Shown piece by piece: positions 19,320-27,994 of a DNA stretch of 64,000 nucleotides. Position 1 is the first letter of the stretch, and every line of letters starts with the position of its first letter. This DNA comes from Rudaea sp. 3F27F6 (GTDB taxonomy: Bacteria > Pseudomonadota > Gammaproteobacteria > Xanthomonadales > Rhodanobacteraceae), in contig NZ_SCNG01000005.1 in assembly GCF_005503555.1 (NCBI RefSeq), positions 417,018 through 481,017 of the forward strand, written 5' to 3'. The notes under the pieces are model-generated. The model made no database searches. It saw nothing but the letters and a program-made list of their open reading frames with translations, and was not told where the DNA came from. The position numbers and the translations under genes were made by a program.

Positions 19320-22124
19320 TTATGTCGCTCTACGCGCAGTTCGCATCGGCAAAAATATCGCAAAAAAGGCCGGCGCGGCGATCAGGTAGGCGATGCCGCT
19401 GATCTGCAGCACGCTGGCGAGGCCGAACGAGGTCGCGATGATCGGCACGAGCGCCGCGCCGATCACCGAGAACGAACCGTTGATGCCCCAGGCCCAGAGG
19501 AACATCGCGTTCTTGTTGAGGCGGCCGAGCCAGGTCATCGCGGTCGACATCGGGAAGCCCATAAGGAACGCGGGCGGCGCGATCAGCAGGAAGCAGCAGA
19601 CCAGGCGCAGCGCATACGGCAGGCGGCCGATCGCGTCAAGCACCGGGTCGATGACGAAGCCGTAGGCGATAAGCAGGGCGCCGATGGCGATGAAGATGAT
19701 CGGCATCGTCGTCTTCGCGCGCTCCATAAAGCGCTCCGAGGTCAGGCTGCCGAGACCCGAGAACACGAGCATGCCGGTGATCAGGATCGACGCGGACACG
19801 GTCGGGTTGCCGAGCGGCAGCACGAACTTCGCGATCAGCGCGACCTCGACCATGATGTAGCCGAGGCCGAGGCAGGCGAAATAGAGGATCACGCGCAACT
19901 GTCCCGGCGTGCGCGAGAAGATCGTGCGCCAGCCGAGCAGTACCGGAATCGCGACGAGTACGAGCGCGGCGACCGCGGCGATGCCGAGCGTGGCCCAGAG
20001 CAGCAAATAACCCCATTCGTCCTGGAAGATTTCCAGGCGGTCGGTCGTGCGCGAGAGATCGCCCGGCTTCACGTAGGCGGCGAAGTACGGGCGGTTGTTG
20101 GTCAGCGGGCGCGTGTCGAACACGTAGTCGGAAAGGTCGGTGCCGTTGCCGTGCAGCAGCGAGTGCCAGGCGAGCTGGCCCATCACGGTGGCCGGCACCG
20201 GTGCGGGGGCCGCGTCGGGTGAAGAGGCGTTGGCATCGGGGCCGGTCGGATCGGCTGTAGGACCGGTCGGATCGGCAGCCGGGGCAGTGGGATCTGCTGC
20301 GGGCGGCGCAGTCGGGTCCGCGCTGTTCGCAGCGGGCGCTGTCGGATCGGCCATCGGCGCGGTCGTCGGTTCCGACGTCGGCACGATCGATGTGCCTTTC
20401 GCTTTCGGACCGGCCGAGCCGCTCGCGATGCCGGCCGCGGCGGCGGCCTTCGCCGCTTCGTCGTCCGCGCCGAAGATGCTTTCGCGATACGACTTCAGGC
20501 TGTCGGCGGTCTGCTTGGTGTCGAACTCGAAGCCCGGATAAGTCAGCTCGTCGAAGCTCATCGCGTGCGTGTGCGCGTGCAGCTTGTCGATGTCTTCGGC
20601 GCTGAATCCGCCGCGCTTGTACAGGACGGTCGCGGTCGAGAGATAGCTGGCCGCGGCATAGAACTCTTTCGACAGATCGGCCTTGGGATCGGCGTCGCGC
20701 GCCGCCGCGACCATCGTCGCGTAGAGCTTGAGCACCGACTTCGGCGGCTCTTCCTTGTTCCACAGCGTCACCGAGAGCACGCCGCCGTCGGCGAGTGCGC
20801 GCATATAGGCGCGCATCGCTTCGCGCGTGTAGGCGTACTTCTCGACGATGGCAAAACCGCCCGGGCTGGACAGGCCGGCCGAGTCGGCGAGCGACACGTC
20901 GATGACGTCGTAGCGCTTGTCGGTGTTGGCAAGATACAGGCGCCCGTCGTAGTCGATCACGTCGAGCTTGGGATCGTTGAGGATGTCGCCGGAGAAATCG
21001 CGCAGACCCTTGTCGTTGCGGAAGGCGTTGAGAATTTCCGGATTGCCCTCGGCGACGGTCACGTGCTTCGAGTTGTGCAAGGCGACGCGCGTGGAGATGC
21101 CGCCGCCGAACTGCACGACGAAGGTGCTCGGGTCCTTCTTGATCACGTACGGGTAGATCATCGGCAGATAGCGGAAGTAAGCGACTTCTTTGTCGCTCAG
21201 ATTGCGCATCACGCCGAACGGACCTTCGCCGTCGATGTACATGCCGAGATAGGCGTTCGCCGGCATCTCCGGCAGGTTGAAGCCGGCGTTGTCCGACAGG
21301 CCCGGCGCGAAGTGCAGGTACGAGCTTGAATAGACTTCGAGATAGCCGAACGGCGAGGCGTTCTCGTAGACGCGCTGGTTGTCGGGGAATTTGCGCGCGT
21401 AGGACACGCCCTTGTAGTCGGACACGGCGAGCTTCGGAATCGCGAGCTGCTGCGGCAGCCAGAAATGTCCGGCGATGCAGAGTACGCCGAGCACGAACAG
21501 CGCGGTGAGAGAACCGCTGCGCTTGGACTGAGCAAGGAACCAGACAATGCCCGCGGCGAACCACAGCGCGAGCGGCACGACGACGAGATTTTCCGGACGG
21601 AACAGATACAGACAGCCGAGCAGGAGCAGGCCGCCCGCGCCCGCGCCGACCAGGTCGGCGAAGTAGATGCGGCCGAAGGTTTCCTTCATGCGCAGGAACA
21701 CTGCGCCGAGGAAGAACGCGCCGGCGAGGAACGGCGTCAGGTACAGGACGAAGTTGCCGAACAACTTCCACTTCTGCACCGGATCGGAAATCAGGAAGAT
21801 CGCGTTGAACGGAATCTGCTGCGCGATCAAGTTTGCCGCGACGATCAGCGGACCGAACGCGAGCAGGGAGACATTGGCGACGCCCTGCCAGTGCTTCTCG
21901 AACCAGTCGTTCGCCGCGCACATGACGACCGAGGTCAGGCCGAAGCCCATCATCGCCAGGCTGACCACCATCGAGCCGAAGTGCGCCCACGAGCCGACGC
22001 TGAAGATGCGCATGATCGAAATCTGCAGCGCGATCACGGCGCCGGCGATCAGGGCGACGGCGAGATAAAAAAGAAAAGCCGACCGCGGTTGCGCGGTCGG
22101 CGTGGAGATACGGGATGCGGTCAT
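19320..22124 (-). CDS. Membrane protein with spermidine-synthase-like domain
   Basis: 934 aa. Residues about 20-230 form several hydrophobic helices; a soluble middle part resembles the spermidine synthase/SAM methyltransferase fold: STFVVQFGGGISTRVAL (glycine-rich strand 1), VTVAEGNPEILNAF, then YDVIDVSLADSAGLSSPGGFAIVEKYAYTREA. After a Pro/Ala/Asp/Thr-rich linker (residues about 575-640) the C-terminal third returns to membrane helices. This MFS-like/SpeE-like fusion type is often annotated as spermidine synthase, but polyamine synthesis is unproven. The upstream gene on the same strand encodes an exported isoaspartate methyltransferase, separated by a REP pair. Confidence 0.7.
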   Translation of the reverse strand: MTASRISTPTAQPRSAFLFYLAVALIAGAVIALQISIMRIFSVGSWAHFGSMVVSLAMMGFGLTSVVMCAANDWFEKHWQGVANVSLLAFGPLIVAANLIAQQIPFNAIFLISDPVQKWKLFGNFVLYLTPFLAGAFFLGAVFLRMKETFGRIYFADLVGAGAGGLLLLGCLYLFRPENLVVVPLALWFAAGIVWFLAQSKRSGSLTALFVLGVLCIAGHFWLPQQLAIPKLAVSDYKGVSYARKFPDNQRVYENASPFGYLEVYSSSYLHFAPGLSDNAGFNLPEMPANAYLGMYIDGEGPFGVMRNLSDKEVAYFRYLPMIYPYVIKKDPSTFVVQFGGGISTRVALHNSKHVTVAEGNPEILNAFRNDKGLRDFSGDILNDPKLDVIDYDGRLYLANTDKRYDVIDVSLADSAGLSSPGGFAIVEKYAYTREAMRAYMRALADGGVLSVTLWNKEEPPKSVLKLYATMVAAARDADPKADLSKEFYAAASYLSTATVLYKRGGFSAEDIDKLHAHTHAMSFDELTYPGFEFDTKQTADSLKSYRESIFGADDEAAKAAAAAGIASGSAGPKAKGTSIVPTSEPTTAPMADPTAPAANSADPTAPPAADPTAPAADPTGPTADPTGPDANASSPDAAPAPVPATVMGQLAWHSLLHGNGTDLSDYVFDTRPLTNNRPYFAAYVKPGDLSRTTDRLEIFQDEWGYLLLWATLGIAAVAALVLVAIPVLLGWRTIFSRTPGQLRVILYFACLGLGYIMVEVALIAKFVLPLGNPTVSASILITGMLVFSGLGSLTSERFMERAKTTMPIIFIAIGALLIAYGFVIDPVLDAIGRLPYALRLVCCFLLIAPPAFLMGFPMSTAMTWLGRLNKNAMFLWAWGINGSFSVIGAALVPIIATSFGLASVLQISGIAYLIAAPAFFAIFLPMRTARRAT

Positions 22125-22150
22125 TGAATTAGCAGTATCTGCTTTTGATC

Positions 22151-22237
22151 GTCATTCCGGCGAAAGCCGGAATCCAGCGTCTTCGATTTTTCGGCACGCG
22201 TTCTAAGACGCTGGATCCCGGCTTTCGCCGGGATGAC
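22151..22237. repeat. Paired inverted REP-like hairpins (BIME-like)
   Basis: Unit 22151-22183 (stem ATTCCGGC/GCCGGAAT) and inverted unit 22205-22237 (stem ATCCCGGC/GCCGGGAT) share the flank CCAGCGTCTT. The two units differ at two positions only, and these are the two partners of one base pair. The element fills the gap between the methyltransferase and 934-aa protein genes. Confidence 0.88.
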
Positions 22238-22248
22238 GAGCTGGGAAA

Positions 22249-23154
22249 TCACTTCGTGTCTTTGGCATCGCCGTTGTGCGCACCCTTGATCTCGCCGTCG
22301 ACGAGCTTGGTGAACGGCACGAACGGCACGACCTTGTTGAAGATGTCGCTGCGCGAGACGGTGATGTCGCCGTTCTGGCCCTGGTGCTTGATCACCTTGA
22401 GCACGCGCTGCGCGCCCGGCGGTCCGACCGGGATCACCATGACGCCGTTCGGCTTGAGCTGCTTGAGCAGCGGCGGCGGAATGTGATCGATGCCGCAGGT
22501 GACGACGATCTTGTCGAACGGGCCGTTTTCTTCCCAGCCGTAGTAGCCGTCGGCCTGCTTGGTCGTGATCGACTTGAACTCGTTGTAGCCGTCGCCGATC
22601 AGTTCGTCGTAGACGCTGCGCGTGCGCTCGGCGAGCGGCTTGATGATCTCGATGCTGTAGCACTTGTCGGTCAGGTGCGAAAGGAAGGCCGACTGATAGC
22701 CCGAGCCGGTGCCGATCTCGAGCACCTTCTCGCCGGTCTGCACGTTGAGCACCTGGGTCATGCGGCCGACCGCGTGCGGGCCGGAGATGGTCACGCCGAA
22801 GCCGATGTCGAGGAACGCGCTGTCGTAAGCGTGCGCACGGTTGACCGGGCGGCAGAAGTCTTCGCGCGGCGTGAGCAGGAAGGCGCGCTTGTTGCGCTCG
22901 TCGGTGAGATCCTTGTTCTGCACCATCGCGTACATGCGATTCCAGCGCTGGGTGAGGAATTTCGGATCTTCGCCGCGGTTCTTCACCGCCCAGGCGACGA
23001 ATTCCTCGCGGCTGTCGATCGGCACCTTGACGTCCCAGGCGAAGGGCACGGGCACCTTGCTGTCGGCGCCGGAAATGCTCGCGCGGGCGAGATTGGCCAC
23101 GGGCGCGGCGGCGAGTGCGGTGATCGATCCGAGTACGAATTGGCGTCTATCCAC
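22249..23154 (-). CDS. Exported protein-L-isoaspartate O-methyltransferase-like protein
   Basis: 301 aa; a GTG start at 23154 gives MDRRQFVLGSITALAAAPVANLARA, a twin-arginine-like signal (DRRQFV). The body carries PCMT hallmarks: FGVTISGPHAVGRMTQ (family: G-x-TIS-x-P) and VLEIGTGSGYQSAFLS, SAM-binding motif I. PCMT methylates isoaspartyl residues in damaged proteins and normally acts in the cytosol with SAM; an export signal is odd because SAM is not expected in the periplasm. It is followed by the 934-aa SpeE-like protein. It is divergent from the M19 gene at 23328. Enzyme family is secure; location and substrate are not. Confidence 0.82.
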   Translation of the reverse strand: MDRRQFVLGSITALAAAPVANLARASISGADSKVPVPFAWDVKVPIDSREEFVAWAVKNRGEDPKFLTQRWNRMYAMVQNKDLTDERNKRAFLLTPREDFCRPVNRAHAYDSAFLDIGFGVTISGPHAVGRMTQVLNVQTGEKVLEIGTGSGYQSAFLSHLTDKCYSIEIIKPLAERTRSVYDELIGDGYNEFKSITTKQADGYYGWEENGPFDKIVVTCGIDHIPPPLLKQLKPNGVMVIPVGPPGAQRVLKVIKHQGQNGDITVSRSDIFNKVVPFVPFTKLVDGEIKGAHNGDAKDTK

Positions 23155-23327
23155 TGGGACAAGCTCCTTGGCAAAGCGGGGGTTAGGTCAGTGCAATAGG
23201 ATACGGGAAACGCGTCACGAATGCCGCTATGGGCATGGTTTCGGCCTGTTCGTTCAGCGGCAATTTGCTGGCAATCGGGCGCGCGCAAGGCGCACAATCC
23301 GGCGTCCCCGAGCGGAGCGCTGCGTTG

Positions 23328-24488
23328 ATGAATCCTGTGTTGCCTCGTCGCGGTTTTCTTTCCCTGGCCGCCGGCGCGGGCGCCGCGGCGCTGCTGCCGT
23401 ATCCCGTCGCACGCGCGTTCGCCGCGGCGGCCGAGGCCAAGTCCGGCTGGGCCGGATACGATCGGGCCGTGGTGATCGACACGCTCGGCAGCCCGGGCGG
23501 CTCGATCGACGACGATTCCAACCAGCTCAATGCGCAGGACTTCGTCGACATCGGCAAGTCGGGCCTGACCGCGGTCAATCTCACCGTGAACTCCCAGGGC
23601 GTCGGCAGCTATGCGCGCGGCTTCGACGCCACGATCGACGAAATCGCCTACTGGAATTCGCAGATCGCCGCGCATCCCGACCGGCTGCTGCAGGTGCGCC
23701 GCGCGGCTGATCTTGCCGAAGCCAAGCGCAGCAACCGCCTCGGCCTGATCTACGGCTTCCAGGACGCCACGCCGTTCGGCGAGAACCTCGATCGTCTCGA
23801 CACGTTCTGGAATCTCGGCGTACGCGTCTACCAGCTCACTTACAATAAGCGCAATCTCGTCGGCGACGGCTGCCTCGAACCCGGCAACGCGGGGCTCTCC
23901 GCGTTCGGCCGCAAGCTCGTCGAGAAATTGAACGAACGCAAAGCGCTGATCGACTTGTCGCATGCCGGCGAACGCACCACGCTGGAAGCCACGGCTGCGT
24001 CGAAGGCGCCGATTGCGATCACCCATACCGGCTGCGCGGCGATCAACGCAAACCCGCGCAACAAGACCGACAACGAGTTGAAACAGGTCGCTGCGAAGGG
24101 CGGCTATGTCGGCATCTATCTGATGCCGTTCCTGCGCGGCAAGGGCCAGCCGATGGCGACCGACTTGATCGCGCACATCGAACACGCGGTCGAGGTTTGC
24201 GGCGAGGATCACGTCGGCATCGGCACCGACGGTTCGGTCTCGCCGGTCGCGGTCACCGAGAAGTTCAAGAAGGACTTCGCCAAGCAGATCGAGAATCGGC
24301 GCAAGGCCGGCATCTCGGCGCCCGGCGAAGACCCGAGCGTGTATACCTTCCTGCCCGATCTCAACCGCGCCGACCGCTTCGCGCGGATTGCGGAACTGCT
24401 CGCCGCGCGCAAGCATTCCGACGCGCGCATCGCCAAGATACTCGGCGGCAATTTCGCCCGCCTGCTGAACGACGTATGGGGAGCCTGA
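23328..24488 (+). CDS. M19 (renal dipeptidase) family protein, metal site altered
   Basis: 386 aa with a twin-arginine signal (LPRRGFLSLAAGAGAAALL). It aligns with membrane dipeptidases of family M19: DLSHAGERT (His198 type), ITHTGCAA (His219 type), NPRNKTDNEL and VGIGTDGS (Asp288 type) are all present. The first metal motif D-G-H-x-D is replaced by VIDTLGSPGG, lacking His and the second Asp, and the bridging Glu position is a Gln (GFQDATPF). It may bind one metal, or do something other than dipeptide hydrolysis. Start: ATG 23328, chosen to give the intact signal. The RidA gene follows after two bases. Confidence 0.82.
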   Translation: MNPVLPRRGFLSLAAGAGAAALLPYPVARAFAAAAEAKSGWAGYDRAVVIDTLGSPGGSIDDDSNQLNAQDFVDIGKSGLTAVNLTVNSQGVGSYARGFDATIDEIAYWNSQIAAHPDRLLQVRRAADLAEAKRSNRLGLIYGFQDATPFGENLDRLDTFWNLGVRVYQLTYNKRNLVGDGCLEPGNAGLSAFGRKLVEKLNERKALIDLSHAGERTTLEATAASKAPIAITHTGCAAINANPRNKTDNELKQVAAKGGYVGIYLMPFLRGKGQPMATDLIAHIEHAVEVCGEDHVGIGTDGSVSPVAVTEKFKKDFAKQIENRRKAGISAPGEDPSVYTFLPDLNRADRFARIAELLAARKHSDARIAKILGGNFARLLNDVWGA

Positions 24489-24490
24489 AG

Positions 24491-24946
24491 ATGAATGTTT
24501 CGAAGACGACGAAGTCGCTGACATCGATCGCGCTGGCATTGGCGGCATTCGCCGCGGCGGCGGTCGAACCCGAGTTTTTTCCGCGCAAGGCTGCGCCGGG
24601 GCAGAGCTATCCGTTTTCCGAGGCGGTGCGCGTCGGCGACATGCTGTATTTGTCGGGCGACATCGGCATCGATGCGAACGGCAAGCTCGTCGCCGGCGGC
24701 ATCAAGGCCGAGGCGAAGCAGGTCATGGACAATATCGGCGCGAATCTCGCGCGCCACGGCTCGTCGTTCGATCGCGTCGTGCAGTGCACGGTCGCGCTCG
24801 CCGATATCGCCGACTGGCCGGCATTCAACGAGGTCTACCGCGGCTATTTCTCCAAGCATTTTCCCGCGCGCATGGCCTATGCGACGGGCGGCCTTGCGCT
24901 CGGCGCCAAGGTCGAAGTGCAGTGCAATGCGGTGACGGGCAAGTAA
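24491..24946 (+). CDS. Exported RidA/YjgF-family protein
   Basis: 151 aa. An N-terminal signal (KTTKSLTSIALALAAFAAAA) precedes a complete RidA domain: PGQSYPFSEAVRVGDMLYLSGDIGID, ANLARHGSSFDRVVQCTVALADI, and PARMAYATGGLALGAKVEVQCNAV with the family's conserved Arg (in PARMAY). Canonical RidA deaminates reactive enamines/imines from PLP enzymes in the cytosol; a periplasmic form implies a different substrate. It starts two bases after the M19 gene, so the two are probably co-translated, which suggests a joint role in extracytoplasmic peptide or amine processing (inference). Confidence 0.85.
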   Translation: MNVSKTTKSLTSIALALAAFAAAAVEPEFFPRKAAPGQSYPFSEAVRVGDMLYLSGDIGIDANGKLVAGGIKAEAKQVMDNIGANLARHGSSFDRVVQCTVALADIADWPAFNEVYRGYFSKHFPARMAYATGGLALGAKVEVQCNAVTGK

Positions 24947-24962
24947 GCGGCGCGACGGCGAC

Positions 24963-25487
24963 TCAGGCCGCTAGGTCGCGGTGCATGATCACGTCGGTCT
25001 GTGCATCGTCGCCGAGCTGGAACACATGCGCGCCGGCTTCGACGAAACCGCATTTTCGATAGAACGCGATCGCACGCGGATTCTGCTCCCACACGCCGAG
25101 CCAGAGCGTCGCGCCGTCGAGTTCGCGCGCCTCGGCGAAGACCGCTTGCATCAACGGCTGGGCGATGCCGCGGCCGATCCATGCGCGGTCGATGTAGAAA
25201 CGCCATAGCTCGACCGCGTGCTCCGCGGGCACGCAGTCGGGCACATGTCCGCTGCGCAACTGCGCGTAGCCGGCCACGGTGTCGTCGATGTCGACGAGCA
25301 GGGTGCGGATATGCGCCGACTCGATTTCCGCGCGCTGCTTGTCGACACCGTAGGCGGCGGCCGCATGCGCGGCCATGTTCTCCGCGCTGTTCACTGCCGC
25401 GAACGTATCGCGGAAGGTGCGTTCGGCGAGCGCGGACAACGCGGCGGCGTCGGCCGCGCTCGCGCGACGGATGGTCACGGCGCTCAC
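24963..25487 (-). CDS. GNAT N-acetyltransferase
   Basis: 174 aa with GNAT motifs: the acetyl-CoA loop in [16 protein letters not shown] (R/Q-x-x-G-x-G/A) and [21 protein letters not shown], the C-terminal strand-helix of the family. Starts at a GTG that overlaps the efpL stop (GTGA at 25487-25484), so it is translationally coupled to efpL. Its substrate may be small or a protein; the coupling to a translation factor invites the idea of a ribosome-associated acetylase but nothing in the sequence proves it. Confidence 0.88.
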   Translation of the reverse strand: MSAVTIRRASAADAAALSALAERTFRDTFAAVNSAENMAAHAAAAYGVDKQRAEIESAHIRTLLVDIDDTVAGYAQLRSGHVPDCVPAEHAVELWRFYIDRAWIGRGIAQPLMQAVFAEARELDGATLWLGVWEQNPRAIAFYRKCGFVEAGAHVFQLGDDAQTDVIMHRDLAA

Positions 25488-26047
25488 GCGCGGCCCGAGA
25501 ATTCCCCGGTCGTGGTGTTGACGAACACCGCTTCGCCGTTGGTGATGTACTCGGGCACCTGGATTTCGATGCCGGTGTTGAGCTTGGCCGGCTTCGAGCG
25601 CTTGGTCGCCGACGCGCCCTTGAGTTCGGGCGCGGTGTCGACGACTTGCAGAGTGACCGTTGCCGGCACCTGCAGACCGATCGGCGCATCGTCGATCAAC
25701 TGCACGTAATAGCCTTCGACGCCGTCGACGATATAGCCCGCAGCGTCGCCGACGGCGCCGGCGTCGAGGGTGTATTGCGTGTAGTCCTCGTTGTCCATAA
25801 AGACGAAGGCTTCGCCGTCCTTGTACGAGAAATTCACTGCGCGACGTACGAGCTCAGTTTCCTTGAGGTCGTCGTCGGCGCGCAGCGAGATGTCGAGTTT
25901 CTGCGCGCCGGGCACCGAGTACATGACGAAGCGGAAAGTGACGTTGCCGCCGCGGCCTTGCGGCGAGCTGCGCTCGATCTCACGAATCTGGTAGACCTTG
26001 CCGTTGTATTCGACGACGTTGCCGCGTTTGATTTCGAAGGCTTTCAT
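25484..26047 (-). CDS. efpL: Elongation factor P-like protein EfpL (YeiP)
   Basis: 187 aa with three EF-P-type beta-barrel domains. EF-P family proteins bind between the ribosomal P and E sites and relieve stalling at difficult motifs such as polyproline. The tip loop reads [10 protein letters not shown] with Arg32 at the apex, as in the EfpL/YeiP subfamily, instead of the modified Lys of EF-P. Later [46 protein letters not shown] and the terminal GRA match YeiP closely. The ATG overlaps the stop of the upstream hydrolase gene and its own stop overlaps the GNAT start, making a tightly coupled three-gene operon. Confidence 0.93.
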   Translation of the reverse strand: MKAFEIKRGNVVEYNGKVYQIREIERSSPQGRGGNVTFRFVMYSVPGAQKLDISLRADDDLKETELVRRAVNFSYKDGEAFVFMDNEDYTQYTLDAGAVGDAAGYIVDGVEGYYVQLIDDAPIGLQVPATVTLQVVDTAPELKGASATKRSKPAKLNTGIEIQVPEYITNGEAVFVNTTTGEFSGRA

Positions 26048-26925
26048 TTTTTTGAGGTAGTGGAAGCGGTAGGGAGAAATCCGTGTTCGCGCAGGAAGCG
26101 TTTCTGCCGTTCGACGCCGTCGGCGCTGGCCTTGGGGTCGGGGTCGAAATCGTTTTCCTGGTTTTTCAAATTGCGTGTCAGCAGGTGGCCGACGTTTTCG
26201 TAGACGGCCAGTTCGCAGACCTTGCCGGCCGCGCGCATCGCCGTGCAGAATTTCTGCGCACCGCGCAGCGGCGTCAAGGTGTCGGCCGCGCCCTGGATGA
26301 CCAGAGCCGGCGGCGTGCTCGCGTCGACGTGTTCGAGCGGCGAGTAATCCTTGGCCTTGCCGCGTCCGCGCAGCAGCTTCTCGAACCAGCCGTCGGCGGC
26401 CACGTCGAGCGCCGGCGAAACCATCAGCAGCGCGCTCGGACGCAGACCCGCGTCGGCGCAGCGTCCGGTCGCCGCCGCGCCGAGCAACTGACCGCCTGCA
26501 GACACGCCGTAGCCGGCAATGCGCTGGGTGTCGATGCGCAGCTCGTCGGCATGGGCGCGCGCCCAGGCGAGTGCGGCGCAAGTGTCTTCGAGCGAGTCGG
26601 CCGGGGTCGTCGTTTCATTCGACAGGCGATAGTCCACCGCGATCGCGACCAGGCCGAGATCGGCGAAGCGCTGCGCCGAACCGAACGTCCATTCGGCGCT
26701 GCCGGCCGCCCAGCCGCCGCCGTGGAACAACAGAATGGCGCTGCGCGGCGTGGTCGCGTTGCCGGCGGGCTGGAACACGAAAGCGTTCAGTGGCTTGCCG
26801 CCGACTTCGCGATAAGCGTGCTTGGTCGGTTCCGCGGGTGCGGCCCGCGCCGACGAGAAAACTGCGAGCGACAGAACCGCAGCGGCGATAACGCCGAACA
26901 AGGTGAAGCGACCGGCGACGTGCAT
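26044..26925 (-). CDS. Secreted alpha/beta-hydrolase (esterase/lipase-like)
   Basis: 293 aa with a Sec signal ([23 protein letters not shown]). The hydrolase core is complete: oxyanion HGGGW, nucleophile elbow GYGVSAGG, acid in QGAADTLTP and histidine in NVGHLL, the BD-FAE/carboxylesterase type. The ATG at 26925 is preferred because GGGGAG lies nine bases before it; the ATG at 26934 directly abuts that Shine-Dalgarno sequence. Its stop overlaps the efpL start (ATGA). Likely cleaves a short-chain ester or peptide-like substrate in the periplasm; which one is unknown. Confidence 0.85.
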   Translation of the reverse strand: MHVAGRFTLFGVIAAAVLSLAVFSSARAAPAEPTKHAYREVGGKPLNAFVFQPAGNATTPRSAILLFHGGGWAAGSAEWTFGSAQRFADLGLVAIAVDYRLSNETTTPADSLEDTCAALAWARAHADELRIDTQRIAGYGVSAGGQLLGAAATGRCADAGLRPSALLMVSPALDVAADGWFEKLLRGRGKAKDYSPLEHVDASTPPALVIQGAADTLTPLRGAQKFCTAMRAAGKVCELAVYENVGHLLTRNLKNQENDFDPDPKASADGVERQKRFLREHGFLPTASTTSKK

Positions 26926-27026
26926 AACTTTCATCTCCCCAGGAAAGCTTTTGTGTGTGAGGGCTCGATGCATCGAGCCCGGCTATGTCCGCGCCACCCC
27001 GAACTGCGCGCGGAAAAAATCGCGGA

Positions 27027-27794
27027 TTACTTCGGCGCCAGCCGGATCGCGCCGTCGAGACGGATCACGCTGCCGTTGAGATAACGGTTCTGCAGGATGA
27101 AGGCAACCGTGTCGGCGAATTCCTCGGCCGTGCCGAGACGCGAAGGGTAGGGCACCTGCGCGCACAGCGAGTCGTAAACCTGCGGCGGCATGCCTTCGAC
27201 CATCGGCGTGTGGAAGACGCCCGGCGCGACCGTCATCACGCGCACGCCGATGCGCGCAAACTCGCGCGCCATTGGCAGGGTCATGCCGACCACGCCGCCT
27301 TTCGACGCCGAATACGCTGCCTGGCCGATCTGGCCTTCGAACGCGGCGATCGACGCGGTGTTGACGATGGCGCCGCGCTCGCCGTCCTCGCCCGGCGCGT
27401 TGTGCTGCATCAAGTCGGCAGCGGCCTTGGCCACATTGAAGCTGCCGATCAGGTTGATGCGCACGGTGGTCTCGAATGTCTTCAGCGGCATCGGCCCGTC
27501 CTTGCCGAGCACGCGTCCGGCGCCGAGGATGCCGGCGCAACTGATCGCCGCATTGAGCCCGCCGAGCCATTCGTGCGCGGCCTTCGCGTTCGCCGCGACC
27601 TGCTCTTCGCTGCTCACGTCGGTGTTGAAATAGCGTGCGTTGGCGCCGAGCGCGGCCACCGCCTGCGTGCCTTTTTCTGCGCTGACGTCGAACAGCGCGG
27701 CCTTCGCGCCGTGCGCGAGAAGATGTTTCGCTACGCCGAAACCGAGACCCGATGCGCCGCCGGTGACGATGGCCTTGACCTGATTGAGCTGCAC
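27027..27794 (-). CDS. Short-chain dehydrogenase/reductase (3-hydroxyacyl-CoA dehydrogenase type)
   Basis: 255-aa classical SDR. NAD(P) motif TGGASGLGFG near the N-terminus, acidic residue in LFDVSAEKG suggesting NAD preference, and catalytic Ser (NTASIAAFEG) with YSASKGG (Y-x3-K). The sequence resembles the HSD17B10/type II 3-hydroxyacyl-CoA dehydrogenase group (PYPSRLGTAEEFADTVAFIL, NGSVIRLDGAIRL), which acts in branched-chain or steroid acyl-CoA oxidation. Start is GTG at 27794, preceded by AGGAAG. It stands alone between the efpL operon and the divergent DUF1800 gene. Confidence 0.9.
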   Translation of the reverse strand: MQLNQVKAIVTGGASGLGFGVAKHLLAHGAKAALFDVSAEKGTQAVAALGANARYFNTDVSSEEQVAANAKAAHEWLGGLNAAISCAGILGAGRVLGKDGPMPLKTFETTVRINLIGSFNVAKAAADLMQHNAPGEDGERGAIVNTASIAAFEGQIGQAAYSASKGGVVGMTLPMAREFARIGVRVMTVAPGVFHTPMVEGMPPQVYDSLCAQVPYPSRLGTAEEFADTVAFILQNRYLNGSVIRLDGAIRLAPK

Positions 27795-27994
27795 GATGCT
27801 TCCTGATGCCGATTGCGGGCGCGCATTTTAGCCGAAGCCGGGGCACGGCCGGGATTGGGCACCGTCGAGACAGATTCCGATGACGCGCTGATGACGGCTG
27901 GTATCGATTGCATTTTTTTCTCGCCCCGTGATGCGGATCAAACTCCGCGGCTGCGCCGAAGACTAGACTCTCGCCGTGGCTGCGGAGTGAAGAA

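Noticed and set aside
19186..22237. REP pairs as a CRISPR array
   Set aside because: Units are inverted pairs, not regularly spaced direct repeats, and there are no cas genes.
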